Below, piece after piece: positions 23,964 through 34,036 of a stretch of DNA of 64,000 nt. The DNA is taken from contig JXTC01000128.1 of NCBI GenBank assembly GCA_002914845.1, positions 620,524 through 684,523 of the forward strand, given 5' to 3'. Below the pieces are notes generated by a model. That model was not told the DNA's origin. It did no database searches and saw nothing but the letters and a program-made list of their open reading frames with translations. Each line of letters begins with the position of its first letter. Position 1 is the first letter of the stretch. The translations under genes and the position numbers were made by a program. The DNA comes from Trema orientale. Lineage: Eukaryota; Streptophyta; Magnoliopsida; Rosales; Cannabaceae.

Positions 23964-24772
23964 AATGGGCCTTGAGATATATAAAAAAGAAAAACTCCAA
24001 TCATCTTCTTCACCTATTTCATTTTCTAAAACCTCCGAAATTCTTCAATCTCAGAATTCCTAGAAAACCCAGAGAACCTCAAAACACTTCCGACATTTTC
24101 AAGCTTTCCAGTAAGGCTTAAAGACTCCAATCACTGCGCTATCCAGGCAGTCTTAGGCAACTTCTTTAAAGCTTCAAATCAAGGTTGGTATCCCTTTCTC
24201 TTATTTATCCATTTTATATTTTCTTTGAAAAATTACCATCTGTAAAACCTGATAACATACTCGGAGTAATTATAGAACTTAGAACCAGGGAACTTCACCT
24301 CTTGAACTTCTTGAATCTTGAAATGGAACTAAATTCAGAACCTCGTTTTTAGGAGAACAGTAGATATGAAGAAATCTGGAACTGGGTGTAGAAAGGATAA
24401 ATTCTAGAAATTGAAGCATAGAACTATAGCATCATAAGATTCATATATTCGGATGAACTATAGACATGGAGATTGCTGCATTTCCTTGAATAAAGAAGAT
24501 TAAATCGAAGGAACTTGATGAATCGCATGGCGAAACACTTGAAGAATTATTCAAACTCATACAATAGAAACATGATAACTCCATGGATTAATTAGAAGAA
24601 TTCGAATAGCTTGTTATCGGCGCAATTCTGGGGTTTATAGCCCCAAATTACTCGCACATAGCGAGTATACCTGCAATAATAGGAAAAATAGCACACTTAT
24701 TTCTAGGCCACACTTAGGTTACCCGTAGAATGATGCTCGCATAGAATTAAATATCCCTTATTTTTATTTCAG
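23964..24772 (+). promoter_or_regulatory. Probable promoter, leader exon and leader intron of the antisense gene
   Basis: ATATATAAAAAAG (about 23970-23982) is a good TATA box, followed by a pyrimidine-rich start region ('ccaatcatcttcttcacc'). A leader intron probably runs from about 24184 (AAG|GTTGGT) to the strong acceptor TTTTTATTTCAG ending at 24772, directly before ATG at 24773. If real, the retrotransposon carries its own promoter for a gene transcribed against gag-pol. Confidence 0.5.
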
Positions 24773-26976
24773 ATGTCTAGTAGCGAGGAGATTAGGGTGC
24801 ATTCTCTGGTGAATCGTCATTGGAGATTAGGGAAGGGAATGCATTCTCTAGTGAATCGTCATGCTCAGATGCGAGCACGAAAACCAGCTCTATAGATCTC
24901 GAGGACTATATTGAGCAGCCTGAAGTAGAGATAACTGGGACTAGGCAAAATAGTCCTTGCATAGGTGACCTCCCTCAAGACCAATGGCCTCAACATATCA
25001 GGGTCGCTCCTGAATATGCGAGAAAGTACAATTATGTAGAGGGAGATTGGTTATGCACCAATATAAAGACGAGCTATACTACAAACAAGCTCGAGAAGAT
25101 TGTGCGCAATTACAACATCAACATTCTTCTTCGTATTCCCACAGAATTTAATCGACCATATACACCTCCACGCGGTACTACCTCATTCTCCGATGCAGTT
25201 CTCAGATGTGGCGTCCACCTCCCATTGCACTCATACATTAAGTCGATTGTTGACTACTATGGAGTCGTTCCCTTTCAACTCACCCCAAACACTTATAGAT
25301 ATATGGTAGGCTTGTATATACTATATCACAAATTAGGTCTAGGATCTCCCACTCCTGAAGAGTTCGCTTGGTTTTATCCAGTGAAATCAAATCCTTCAGA
25401 CTTCAGCTTCTCCTATGCGAGCAAGTGGTCGAATCAAGCGATAAAAACCATCCACGGAGTTCGTAATAATATGAGAAAATGGAAAAATTAATTTTTTCAT
25501 TTCGAATATGCTGACAACGGGTTCTTCCTAAACCCTGGTAGGTAGCTTTTAGATTGAACTCTATAAATAATATACTTTATCTGATCGCACTTGTATGTTA
25601 TCGCAGATAACAAAGAGCACCCAGAACTCAACGAAGAATAGCTCGCAAGAATATACAAAATAAACGACCTTCCAACAGAAGAATTTAATTGGAAGAAGCT
25701 TGGGACAACCAAGAATTTGGTCGCTTGCAGGCTGTTCCCAAAAGGTGTCGTACTTCCTTACTCCGCAAACCATCCAACTAAGCCCTCAAGCTCGAAGAAG
25801 AAGAAATCAAGGAAGTAGAAGGAAACAAGTGCTTCATCTTCCAAGTCCAGAAAACGAAAAACACCTGCTCCTCCCACCGCTGAACCTCCATCACCGGAAG
25901 CTCCACCTCCCCCAACCTCTCAGCCGCAAGAAGGTAATTTTCTTATCATTTCTTCCCTTTGTCACATTATATACCTCGCATGCTAGCTAATCTTATTTGT
26001 ATAGAAATGACCATCGGCAGCGGATTACGAGCACCCCTTTTCACTATGGGGTCAATGGCAAAATCGAAGACTCCAGAAAACATGCCCCCCTCTTCAACAA
26101 AAGGGAAAGAAAAGGTTGATACTTCAAAGAAGCGAAAAGATGCCTTCGAGGACATCCCTATAGGCTTGCCTCCTCCTCAGCCTGTTAAAACTGCAAGCCA
26201 ACCTGAGCCATCCAACAGAGAACCTGCCACATCCTCTGGGGGAGACAGCCAGGCCAACAAAGAAGAAGAGTTCCTTACACTTCTTCATCATCTGCAAGAA
26301 AAGGCTAGCTTGAGTGCGGCCTTCATCGATTGTTTCACTTCTGAGGAAGCCTGGGAGAGAATGAATCGACTACCCGCCAAGTTCGCATTCGGTGCTGCAA
26401 TGAGAATGTTGGCGAACGTAAGTATCTTCACTCTCTTACCTCTCGACACACTCTCTCTGCACTAATATGCTTGTTATATTTCAGACTACTGCAGCTGCTG
26501 TGCTGATGTATGATCCGGTCCTCGAGTGCATGGAGAAGGGTGAAAAAGTCGAGGAAATGACCCAAGCATGAGAGGACCTGAAGAAAACTAGCAAAGATGA
26601 AAAGAGAAGCTTCGAGTCGGAGAAGAAACAACTGCTGGAGGCTCTGACTAAGGAAAGGCTGGTGAAGGAGAAGCTCGAAGAGGAGAATTCTGAGCTTAAG
26701 AAGACCATCTCTCAATATCCGGATGCTTTGAAGGAGGCAGCTAAGGAGGCGAGTCGCAAAGCAATAGGGGAGTTCAAGGCCACTGAGGTCAAAGAACTCA
26801 AAGAAAAGTCCAGCGAAATTGCCTCGTTGACCATTATTTATAATATTTACTGTGAGCATCCAGAGTTCGACTTCTCTATCCTTGGCGAGGATGTTGTTGA
26901 ACTCGTTAAGAGCTGGAAAGATGCTGAGGCCATAGAGAAAGCTGCAGACGGGGAAGCGAGCACATCTGTACAATAG
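24773..26976 (+). pseudogene. Antisense extra gene of the gypsy element ('putative gypsy type transposon' domain), spliced, decayed
   Basis: Four coding exons can be drawn with good splice sites in one continuous frame: 24773-25537, 25607-25933, 26005-26417 and 26485-26976. The first carries the plant 'putative gypsy type transposon' (Transposase_28-like) domain, with PYTPPRGTTSF, then LRCGVHLPLHSYIKSIVDYY and FQLTPNTYRYMVGLYILY. The middle is Pro/Ser/Lys-rich. The last exon is a Glu/Lys coiled coil. The frame is broken by TAA 25489-25491, TAG 25639-25641, TAG 25816-25818 and TGA 26569-26571. A small imperfect duplication lies just after the start (24797-24864). Antisense extra ORFs between pol and the 3' LTR are known in plant Tat elements; their function is unknown. 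Confidence 0.7.
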
Positions 26977-27497
26977 TTTGTATATTTTTTATAATTTTGT
27001 AATATTTGAGACATATGCGGGCTTATCCGTTTATTTTGTAATATATATTGCTCGCTTTAGCTTAATTTATATTTATGAAATTTCTTCAAACTTTTATTCC
27101 TGCAAAACAAAAACAAAGTTCACATCGCATAAATAATATAAATGTACATAATTTAACCAAGTAGTCAATCACTAAGTGACTGAATAGTACGCTATTGCGA
27201 TTCGAATCCAAGTAACTTAAAATGGATTTTAAGTGTTAGGATATGTTAGGTCGCATAAGAAAAACAACGAGCGTGAGTGATGCAAACTCGATATTTATTT
27301 TTCAAAAGTTCCATGTCAAGATAGAATATAGCAATATATCACATCGAACGATGAACATTTTGCTTAGTTACTTTGCTGTTCGAGGAGGAAAATTGTATAA
27401 TACGATATGCTATGGCATGAAGCGAGGAGAGAATCCTAAGATTTTAAGAAATTTTAGAAATTTGACGATCTAAAATTCTAACCCCTCTAAATGAACG

Positions 27498-27998
27498 TTA
27501 AGCAGTAAACATCGAGAACAATCGTTGTACCTCCTGTAAATAGGCCAGCATTTTTCCCCCTCTTACTTGATAATTGCTAATTACTTGACAAACAATTAAC
27601 TGGGAGTCACTGTATACTTCAATCATCTCGACCTCCATCTCTTGTGCGAGCTTAAGTCCAGTTATCAATGCTTCATATTCTGCCTCGTTGTTTGATGCTG
27701 GAAATTCGAATCGAAGCGCACAATGAATATTATGCCCTTCTGGACTGATTAACATTATGCCCGCACCAGCTCCATTCTCATTTGACGATCCATCGACATA
27801 GAGTTTCCATAGCCTTGACAGATCCAAAGCAGGTTTTTCGATTATTTTCATGGGAAGATTGATATCATAAGTAAACTCCGCAATAAAATCTCCGAGAGCC
27901 TGACCTTTGATCGCAGTGCAAGGTCGAAAATTGATGTCGAATTGACTTAACTCAACTGCCCACTTAAGTAGTCGTCCTGAAGCCTCGGGCTTTTGCAA
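27498..27998 (-). pseudogene. Second (archaeal-type) RNase H domain of pol
   Basis: It continues the pol frame after one TAG at 27999-28001. The domain starts at LWKLYVDGSSNENGAGAG and has SNNEAEYEALITGL and VYSDSQLIVCQVI. These are the D, E, D residues of an RNase H of the archaeal/plant type. Carrying it after the normal RNase H is the known mark of the Tat lineage. The frame ends about 20 codons after the domain, where an integrase should follow. The sequence from 27497 down to 26977 does not encode one. Confidence 0.8.
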
Positions 27999-28001
27999 TA
28001 C

Positions 28002-29870
28002 CTACTTTAATGGGAAGTTTGTGAAAACTTCAATAGAGTGTGCATGAAAATAAAAACGAAGCTTCCTAGAAGCGGTGACAAGTGCCAATACCAACTTCTC
28101 CATCTCTGGATATCTTGTTTCAGCATCTAGTATTCTTTTGCTTACATAATACACATGTTGTTGTATATTTTCTTCTCGAATTAATGCAGTACTTATTGCA
28201 CATTTAGAAACAGCGAGGTACAAGTATAACCTTTCTCCCAGTTTTGGCTTCGACAAGAGTGGAAGAGAACCCAAGTGTTTCTTCAATTCTTGGAACGCTT
28301 GCTCGTATTTCTCGGTCCACTCAAACTTCTTCGATCCTTTCAGCACTTCGAAGAATGGTTGACGTTTGTCGGTTGATCTAGATAAAAAACGACTTAGTGC
28401 GGCCACTCTTCCCACCAAGCTCTGCACATCTTTTGGTTTGCGGGGCGACTGCATATTAATTAGTGCTTGTATCTTCTGAGGGTTAGCTTCAATGCCTTGC
28501 TGGTTAACCATAAATCCCAAAAAATTTCCAGATCCTATACTAAATGCACATTTATGGGGATTCAGCTTCATCTGGTATTTTCGAAGAATTTTGAACATCT
28601 CATCAAGATGTTTGATGTGATCTTCAGCTTTTTTAGACTTTACCAACATGTCATCTATGTATACCTCCATTGTCTTGCCAATTTGCTTTGCAAACATCAT
28701 ATTGACAAGACGTTGATAAGTTGCTCCCGCATTGATGAGTCCGAAAGGCATCTTCTTGTAGCTATACAATCCTCGATCAGTAATGAACGAAGTGTGCTCC
28801 TCATCTAACTCATATATAGGGATCTGGTTGTATCCAGAATATGCATCCATAAAGCTTAAGAGTTCATATCCTGACGTCGCATCTACAAGCTGGTCGATTC
28901 TTATAAGTGGAAAACTATCCTTCGGGCACGTCTTGTTGAGATCATTGAAGTCGATGCATGTTCTCCACTTTCCGTTGGGTTTCTTTACTAGAACTGGGTT
29001 TGCGAGCCAGTTCGGATAAAAAGATTCTCTGATAAACCCAATTTCGAGCAGCTTGTCCACCTCTTCCTTTAACGTGACGTAGCGTTCTGGATCCATCGCT
29101 CTTCTTTTCTGTCGCACGAGCTTTTTTGCTGTATCTATGTTGAGACGATGACACATGATATCCGGATCAATCCCCACCATATCCGAATGTTGCCATGCGA
29201 AGATATCCAAGTTCGACTTTAGAAAAGCGACCATTGTAGTTCGCACGGGTTCCCGAAGCTCTGCTCTGATTTTTAGCACCTTCGAAGATTCATCGAGTGA
29301 CAAATCCTCCAAGTCTTCTATAGGTCCAGTTTTGACCTCTTCATCGATTTCTCGAGGGTTGAGGTCTTCGATTGACGCTTTGGCTGATATCTCACCTTGT
29401 AGCTGGACCATCATTGTGCGAGGTGTCGTATCTATTACTGCGAGCTTCAAAGAATTTTTATAACAAGTTCGTGCATTGTATTGGTTACCTCGCACTTTGG
29501 CTACTCCTTGTTGTATTGGGAATTTCATGGCGAGATGATAAATTGAAGTAACAGCTCCAAGTTCCCTCAATATTGGTCTTCCTAGTACAGCGTTAAATAC
29601 GGAGGGGCAATCTACAACTAAAAATTGAGTCATTACTGTTGAAACTCTAGGATAAGTTCCAACATTAACAATTAACTCAATCATGCCCCTACACATTATG
29701 CTATCACTAGTAAATTCGTAGAGTGGAGTGACAACGGGTTTCAAGTCGCTGTCACTTAACCCATCTTCTTGAAGGCGTCATAATATAGGATGTCGACAGC
29801 ACTTCCATTATCGACTAATACTCACCATAGTTGAGTGCTTCCACAGTTTATCTTTACGACCAGTGCATTA
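28002..29870 (-). pseudogene. pol: protease, reverse transcriptase and RNase H
   Basis: The long frame 29744-28002 (580 aa) holds the protease tail (FNAVLGRPILREL), then RT and the first RNase H. RT shows LVKKPNGKWRTCIDFNDLN, the Asp of SFMDAYSGYNQI, FGLINAGATYQ, and YIDD at 28650-28661. RNase H shows AISTALIREE and YYVSKRILDAETRYPEMEK. The protease active site VDNGS lies at 29801-29815, but a 1-base shift near 29757 separates it from the rest. A TAG at 27999 cuts off the second RNase H. RT itself looks intact. The element would copy RNA to DNA, but without integrase it cannot move on its own. Confidence 0.9.
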
Positions 29871-30142
29871 TTATGTGGGTAATGGACCTCCCTCGTATCC
29901 TGCTCTGTGAAAGTAATGTCCATAACCGGTACCCGTAGAAGCTTTTGTGGTCGCTGCTCTAAGTGCATGACATTGGTCAATGGTTGTTGTCGAGCTTCTC
30001 GTGCATACCTATCTTACGCCCTCTTCGAGTCTCCACCAACATGCGGTCCTCCAAAAATAGTTCGCACTTCGTATTGAATTTCAGGAGGTCGCTATTAGTT
30101 TTCTTCTCGCCTTTCGTTGTTTTGCCCAGTGTATTGCTGTAG

Positions 30143-31828
30143 TCACCCCTCTTTAATTAATCTTTCGATCTCATCCTTTAGGGCGTAGCAATTAATGGTG
30201 TCATGTCCAATATCATTGTGATACCGGCAGAACTTGTTTGGATCACGTTTTACTCTTTCTCGTTTAATTGGTTCTGGTTGACGATATCGCTCCTGCTGAT
30301 TTGTGACCGCATAGATATGATCTGTGGGTGCACTCAGCTCAGTATAGTTGTTGAACCTCATGGGAGCTTTTGGAACCTCCTGCTTCTTTAATTCGGGCTG
30401 CTTCTCAGTCGACTGCTCGTTTTTTCTCTTATTTGACTTCATTATTGTTGTTGGTCATGGTCGCATCTTTAATCGCGCCTTTTCCTCCTTCCTTTGTTTC
30501 ATGAAGGTTTTCACGTGAAGATTCCACCCTCAAATACTGACCAACACGTCGATAGAAGTCCTCGAGGGTTCTGCATTCTCGCTCAAGTAACTCTTCCCAG
30601 AGTTTAGTTTCGGCTCGCACCCCAACCATCATCAAAGTCAAGACTCCTCCTTTAGGCAGGTTGCTAACTTTTGCTAACTCTGAGGTAGCGATTAAGATAA
30701 GATCGCAGAGTCTCTTCTGGACGTTGTCGAATGGCAGATAGGTTGATTAGTGGAACGGTGAAATTTTTTGCAGCCTGAAATTGCCTCAAGTACGTAGTCT
30801 GAAGTTGTTGCCAAAATGTGATCGATCCAGGCTGGAGCCCTCGAAACCACTTCTTCGCTGCTCCTGTCGTGCGAGATCATCGACACGGTGAAGCTCCATT
30901 AGGTCGCTGAAGTGGTCCATATGGTCCTGTGGATCAGTTTTCCCGTCAAAAATATTTATGGTCAAAAGTTTGAATCTAGCAGGTAAGGCAGCAGCTTGAA
31001 CTTCCACGTTGAATGGCGATTGACGATACCCATCAGCGAGCTCATTGTCCCAGCCAACAAGTGCATCTAATGCGATCCTCAAATTATAAACATCAATGTT
31101 TGGAGGAAGAGCATTATTTGGTGGCAAGGGTGGTCTTTGATCATTGTTACGGTATAAGACAGGTTGGTCAGGCAGGGTCTGTTGTGACCTTTGTGAAGAC
31201 TCCACCGTGATAGTGCGATGAGATCGACTTCGGTCGTTATGATGCGATGTAGACCGCTCATGACTACGTCGCTGTTCTAAGTGTTGTCTCAGGTCTACAA
31301 GATTCCGTCCTGGCTCCCTGCTAATCCTTTCAAAGATGCTCCTCGATTGACGATTTTGCTTGTTGCTCAAGCGATCATGATTGATAGTTGTTCTTCGAGA
31401 AGATTGTCCTCGATCATAATATGTACTTGAACTCCCGGTACCAGATTCTTGTGGCAAGTCTGTGACCTTACCCTTTCCCTTAGAGGAACGATCTACAAGA
31501 CGCTCCTGTTGGGTTCTGTGCTGGTCGTAATTTTCTGCCTCTCGGATTGAATTCCTCTCTCAGGTTGTCAAGCAGGACGATCTTTGGGGCGTTCGTGTAG
31601 TGGTGGAGTCACTATCTGTCCTTCAGCAAGTCGTCGCAGAGAGTTATTAATTTGATTGGTGATTTGCTGAAGGTTCACCAATGCATCCTCCATGCGATCT
31701 TGCCTCTGGACAATGTTTTCTGGTGTGGTCACGGCGGGCTTATCCTGAGGAGGGTCGGCCTGTGCAGTAGCAGTACTTTGGGGTTGGCTAACTCCAATGT
31801 TCCTGGTAGTATTTCTGGTGTTCGCCAT
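30143..31828 (-). pseudogene. gag of the Tat-type element, frameshifted
   Basis: The start is the ATG at 31828 (MANTRNTTRN), about 45 bases after the primer binding site. The frame stops at 31568 and is picked up from about 31550 to 30786, where the capsid core PARFKLLTINIFDGKTDPQD appears. It shifts again near 30850, then 30641-30429 and 30442-30143. The end carries a zinc-knuckle-like C/H cluster (FCRYHNDIGHDTINCYALKD) at about 30163-30237. At least three breaks are present. The protein would form the particle shell. Confidence 0.75.
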
Positions 31829-31849
31829 TGACAAAACTCTTTGCTGGAA

Positions 31850-31871
31850 TAGCCCTCCTTCTAGCGCCAAT
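31850..31871 (-). other. Primer binding site
   Basis: Minus-strand sequence just inside the 5' LTR reads ATTGGCGCTAGAAGGAGGG. It has the TGGCGC start typical of tRNA-primed plant gypsy elements. The tRNA was not assigned. Confidence 0.7.
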
Positions 31872-32484
31872 TGTTGACAGAGGTTTTGTCAACAATGAAT
31901 TTAGGAAATTATGAGATGTGGCTTGTGTGTACATAGGATTGATAAATTAAAACAAATAAGGAGACAAGAATTTTATAGTAGTTCAGCTCCAAAAAAAAAT
32001 GAGCCTACGTCCACTATTCTTCACTATTTTCTAGAGAATTACAAGAGTTTCTCTAAGTCTCAAGGTGAGAGCAAAGAGAGAATTACAGAGTGTATAATGA
32101 AGTAATTGTCAGATGACTGTGAGATGAGTGTGAGAAATATGAAATTATGAGACTGAGCCTCCTTTATATAGGTGAGGGTGGCTTTAGGTTTCCCAATTTT
32201 GTGAATAAGAAACTACATAATAAAATCTAATATAATATTGAGATTGAGTGACATCTCAAATTAAACGGGCTGCTCGATCTCTATGTAAGAACTTGTTTCC
32301 TTTTCTTTGCAATTACCCGTTTGAAAAAGCTTGATCTAGTTTCCCTTTTGTGCTGATCGCATTTAACTCATTCGGATGAGATTGCACTTTGATCGGGAGA
32401 GCACACATACGACCTGACACGTTCAACTAAATTGCTGACTTCCTTTCCTCGTGTCAACTGATATGGATTTAAGATCGCATAACA
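31872..32484 (-). repeat. 5' LTR of the Tat-type element
   Basis: It is the 613-bp partner of 22978-23590. The minus-strand promoter box CCTATATAAAGG lies at about 32161-32172, giving a transcript through gag and pol toward lower coordinates. Confidence 0.9.
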
Positions 32485-32489
32485 CTATA

Positions 32490-34036
32490 TATATATATAT
32501 CCATGGTGTCTGGGTGGGTTATTTTTAGGGATTATTTTTTCTAGAATTTTTCTTCAAAATTTAATTTGCATTGAATATTTTACTCTTTGAATTGCTTCCA
32601 CGCTATTTATATATCTAAATTAAAGATGTAAATTCAAAAACAAGTGCCAGATTAGTCAACATTCCGGGGCAACACTACTAATTACAATAATTAAGTAATG
32701 TCCCTTATTGCTGACATACACAGTACATTAAATGCCTATTCAGCTTGTCCAACAGACATGGTATGTATTCTTTATTGCCATATATGAACTAAATATTTTT
32801 TGTCTGATGACGCTTAACATTACATCTTGACAAATAATTAATATAATTGACCAGATTCTCAGTTTACGTTTTCTAGCTATTTCTTTTGTTTTCTATTACA
32901 ACTTCGGTAAAAGACTTCCTTATTTTATTGTTCTTATCACATTTCGAGTCATGAACTTAAGTTGCTATCTTAATGGAGATAACACCTTTGGATGACGTAA
33001 CTCTTGATGTCTTATTCTTTAACGACGAACTAAGATAACGACTAAATAAACTAATTAATAAAACAATCACTAGTTCGACGAAAGAAAAGAGGAGTTGACC
33101 ACCAGTGTAAACTCGTAATTATAAAATGGTAGTTCTACTGTTATTCTCTCAATGTGTTGTTCCCATATATACTATTTTTACAAACATAATTTCGATTGAA
33201 ATTGAAAATTTAACTATTGGTTTCTGTATCCATAATTTTTCCTAGATTATTCCTTAATTTAATTGTGTTTCTTCTCTTTCTCACCCTCTCTATACTATTC
33301 TTGTCCTTTGTTTTCTCTTCTCTTTCATTCTTCTCAACCCTCTTTTACCCAAAAGATTTAGAAATTTTCTAAATTTGAAAATTAAAGGTAGTGATCGATC
33401 TAAGCATTTTTATGAGTTCTTCTATTTTTTTCCTTAATAATTATATTATTCATTAGTTAATTTCTTCTTTTCTTAAATACATACATACATATATATATAT
33501 ATATCTTCTCTTTTCACTTTATGTATTTTAGATTTTCATCAATTAAATACACTTAAAGAAAGACTGTATTTTAGATTTTCATCAATTAAAAGTTTCTTTA
33601 AGTGTATTTAAACAGAAATTATTTCCAAATAGTTACTTGAGTACTAGAAATCTATTGGGTTTTTTCTTTTAATTTCCGAATGTTTGATAACAACTTTTTA
33701 TTAATTTATTAATAGAAAGTTGTGAGATAGCTTCTATTTCAAAACACTGAATAAGAGTGTACTTCCAATTTTCATCAATTAAAATTTTTTGAAATTAAAA
33801 TTTTATATTAAATTTCAAAGTATGAAATATAGTTTCTGAAAAAAAAAAGTAAATTTTAAAAATGGAAAACTATAGAGCATATATTTGTAACTACCCATAA
33901 AAGTAAACGTTGGAGGCATTGTCAGTGTGCATGCCAATATTGATATTTTATTTTCGTTAATTCGTAGCTTCTTCAAACTTATAGGTAAATAATCCTCGAT
34001 TGAGCTCTCTTGATCAATTAAGAAGCAAATAATCCA
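32490..34036. other. AT-rich upstream region of the 34.0-kb NLR
   Basis: No gene is seen. It contains a perfect 17-bp inverted repeat at 33545-33561 and 33593-33609. A direct repeat 'ttttagattttcatcaatta' overlaps it (33527 and 33570). (TA)n runs lie at 32486-32500 and 33489-33503. The NLR promoter should lie in the last few hundred bases. Confidence 0.5.
33545..33609. repeat. 17-bp perfect inverted repeat (hairpin)
   Basis: AAATACACTTAAAGAAA at 33545-33561 is followed by its exact complement at 33593-33609, with a 31-base loop. It is about 430 bp before the NLR start codon. Confidence 0.9.

Larger units (their letters stand above)
22978..32484 (-). mobile_element. Full-length Ty3/gypsy Tat-type LTR retrotransposon, non-autonomous
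   Basis: Two 613-bp LTRs (22978-23590 and 31872-32484) bound a 9.5-kb element read on the minus strand. The flanking 5-mers are CTACA (22973-22977) and CTATA (32485-32489), a target duplication with one change. The primer binding site follows the 5' LTR (minus strand TTGGCGCTAGAAGGAGGG, ending at 31870). A G6 polypurine tract (minus-strand CTGGGGGGCAAT) precedes the 3' LTR at 23591-23602. The order is gag, protease, RT, RNase H, then a second RNase H. The integrase is absent. The space toward the 3' LTR holds an antisense spliced gene. By eye the LTRs differ at roughly 45 positions (about 7%), nearly all transitions, so the insertion is old and the element is dead. Confidence 0.9.

Noticed and set aside
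28467..29463. Plus-strand frames inside the pol region
   Set aside because: They are antisense shadows of the reverse transcriptase and protease frame on the minus strand.
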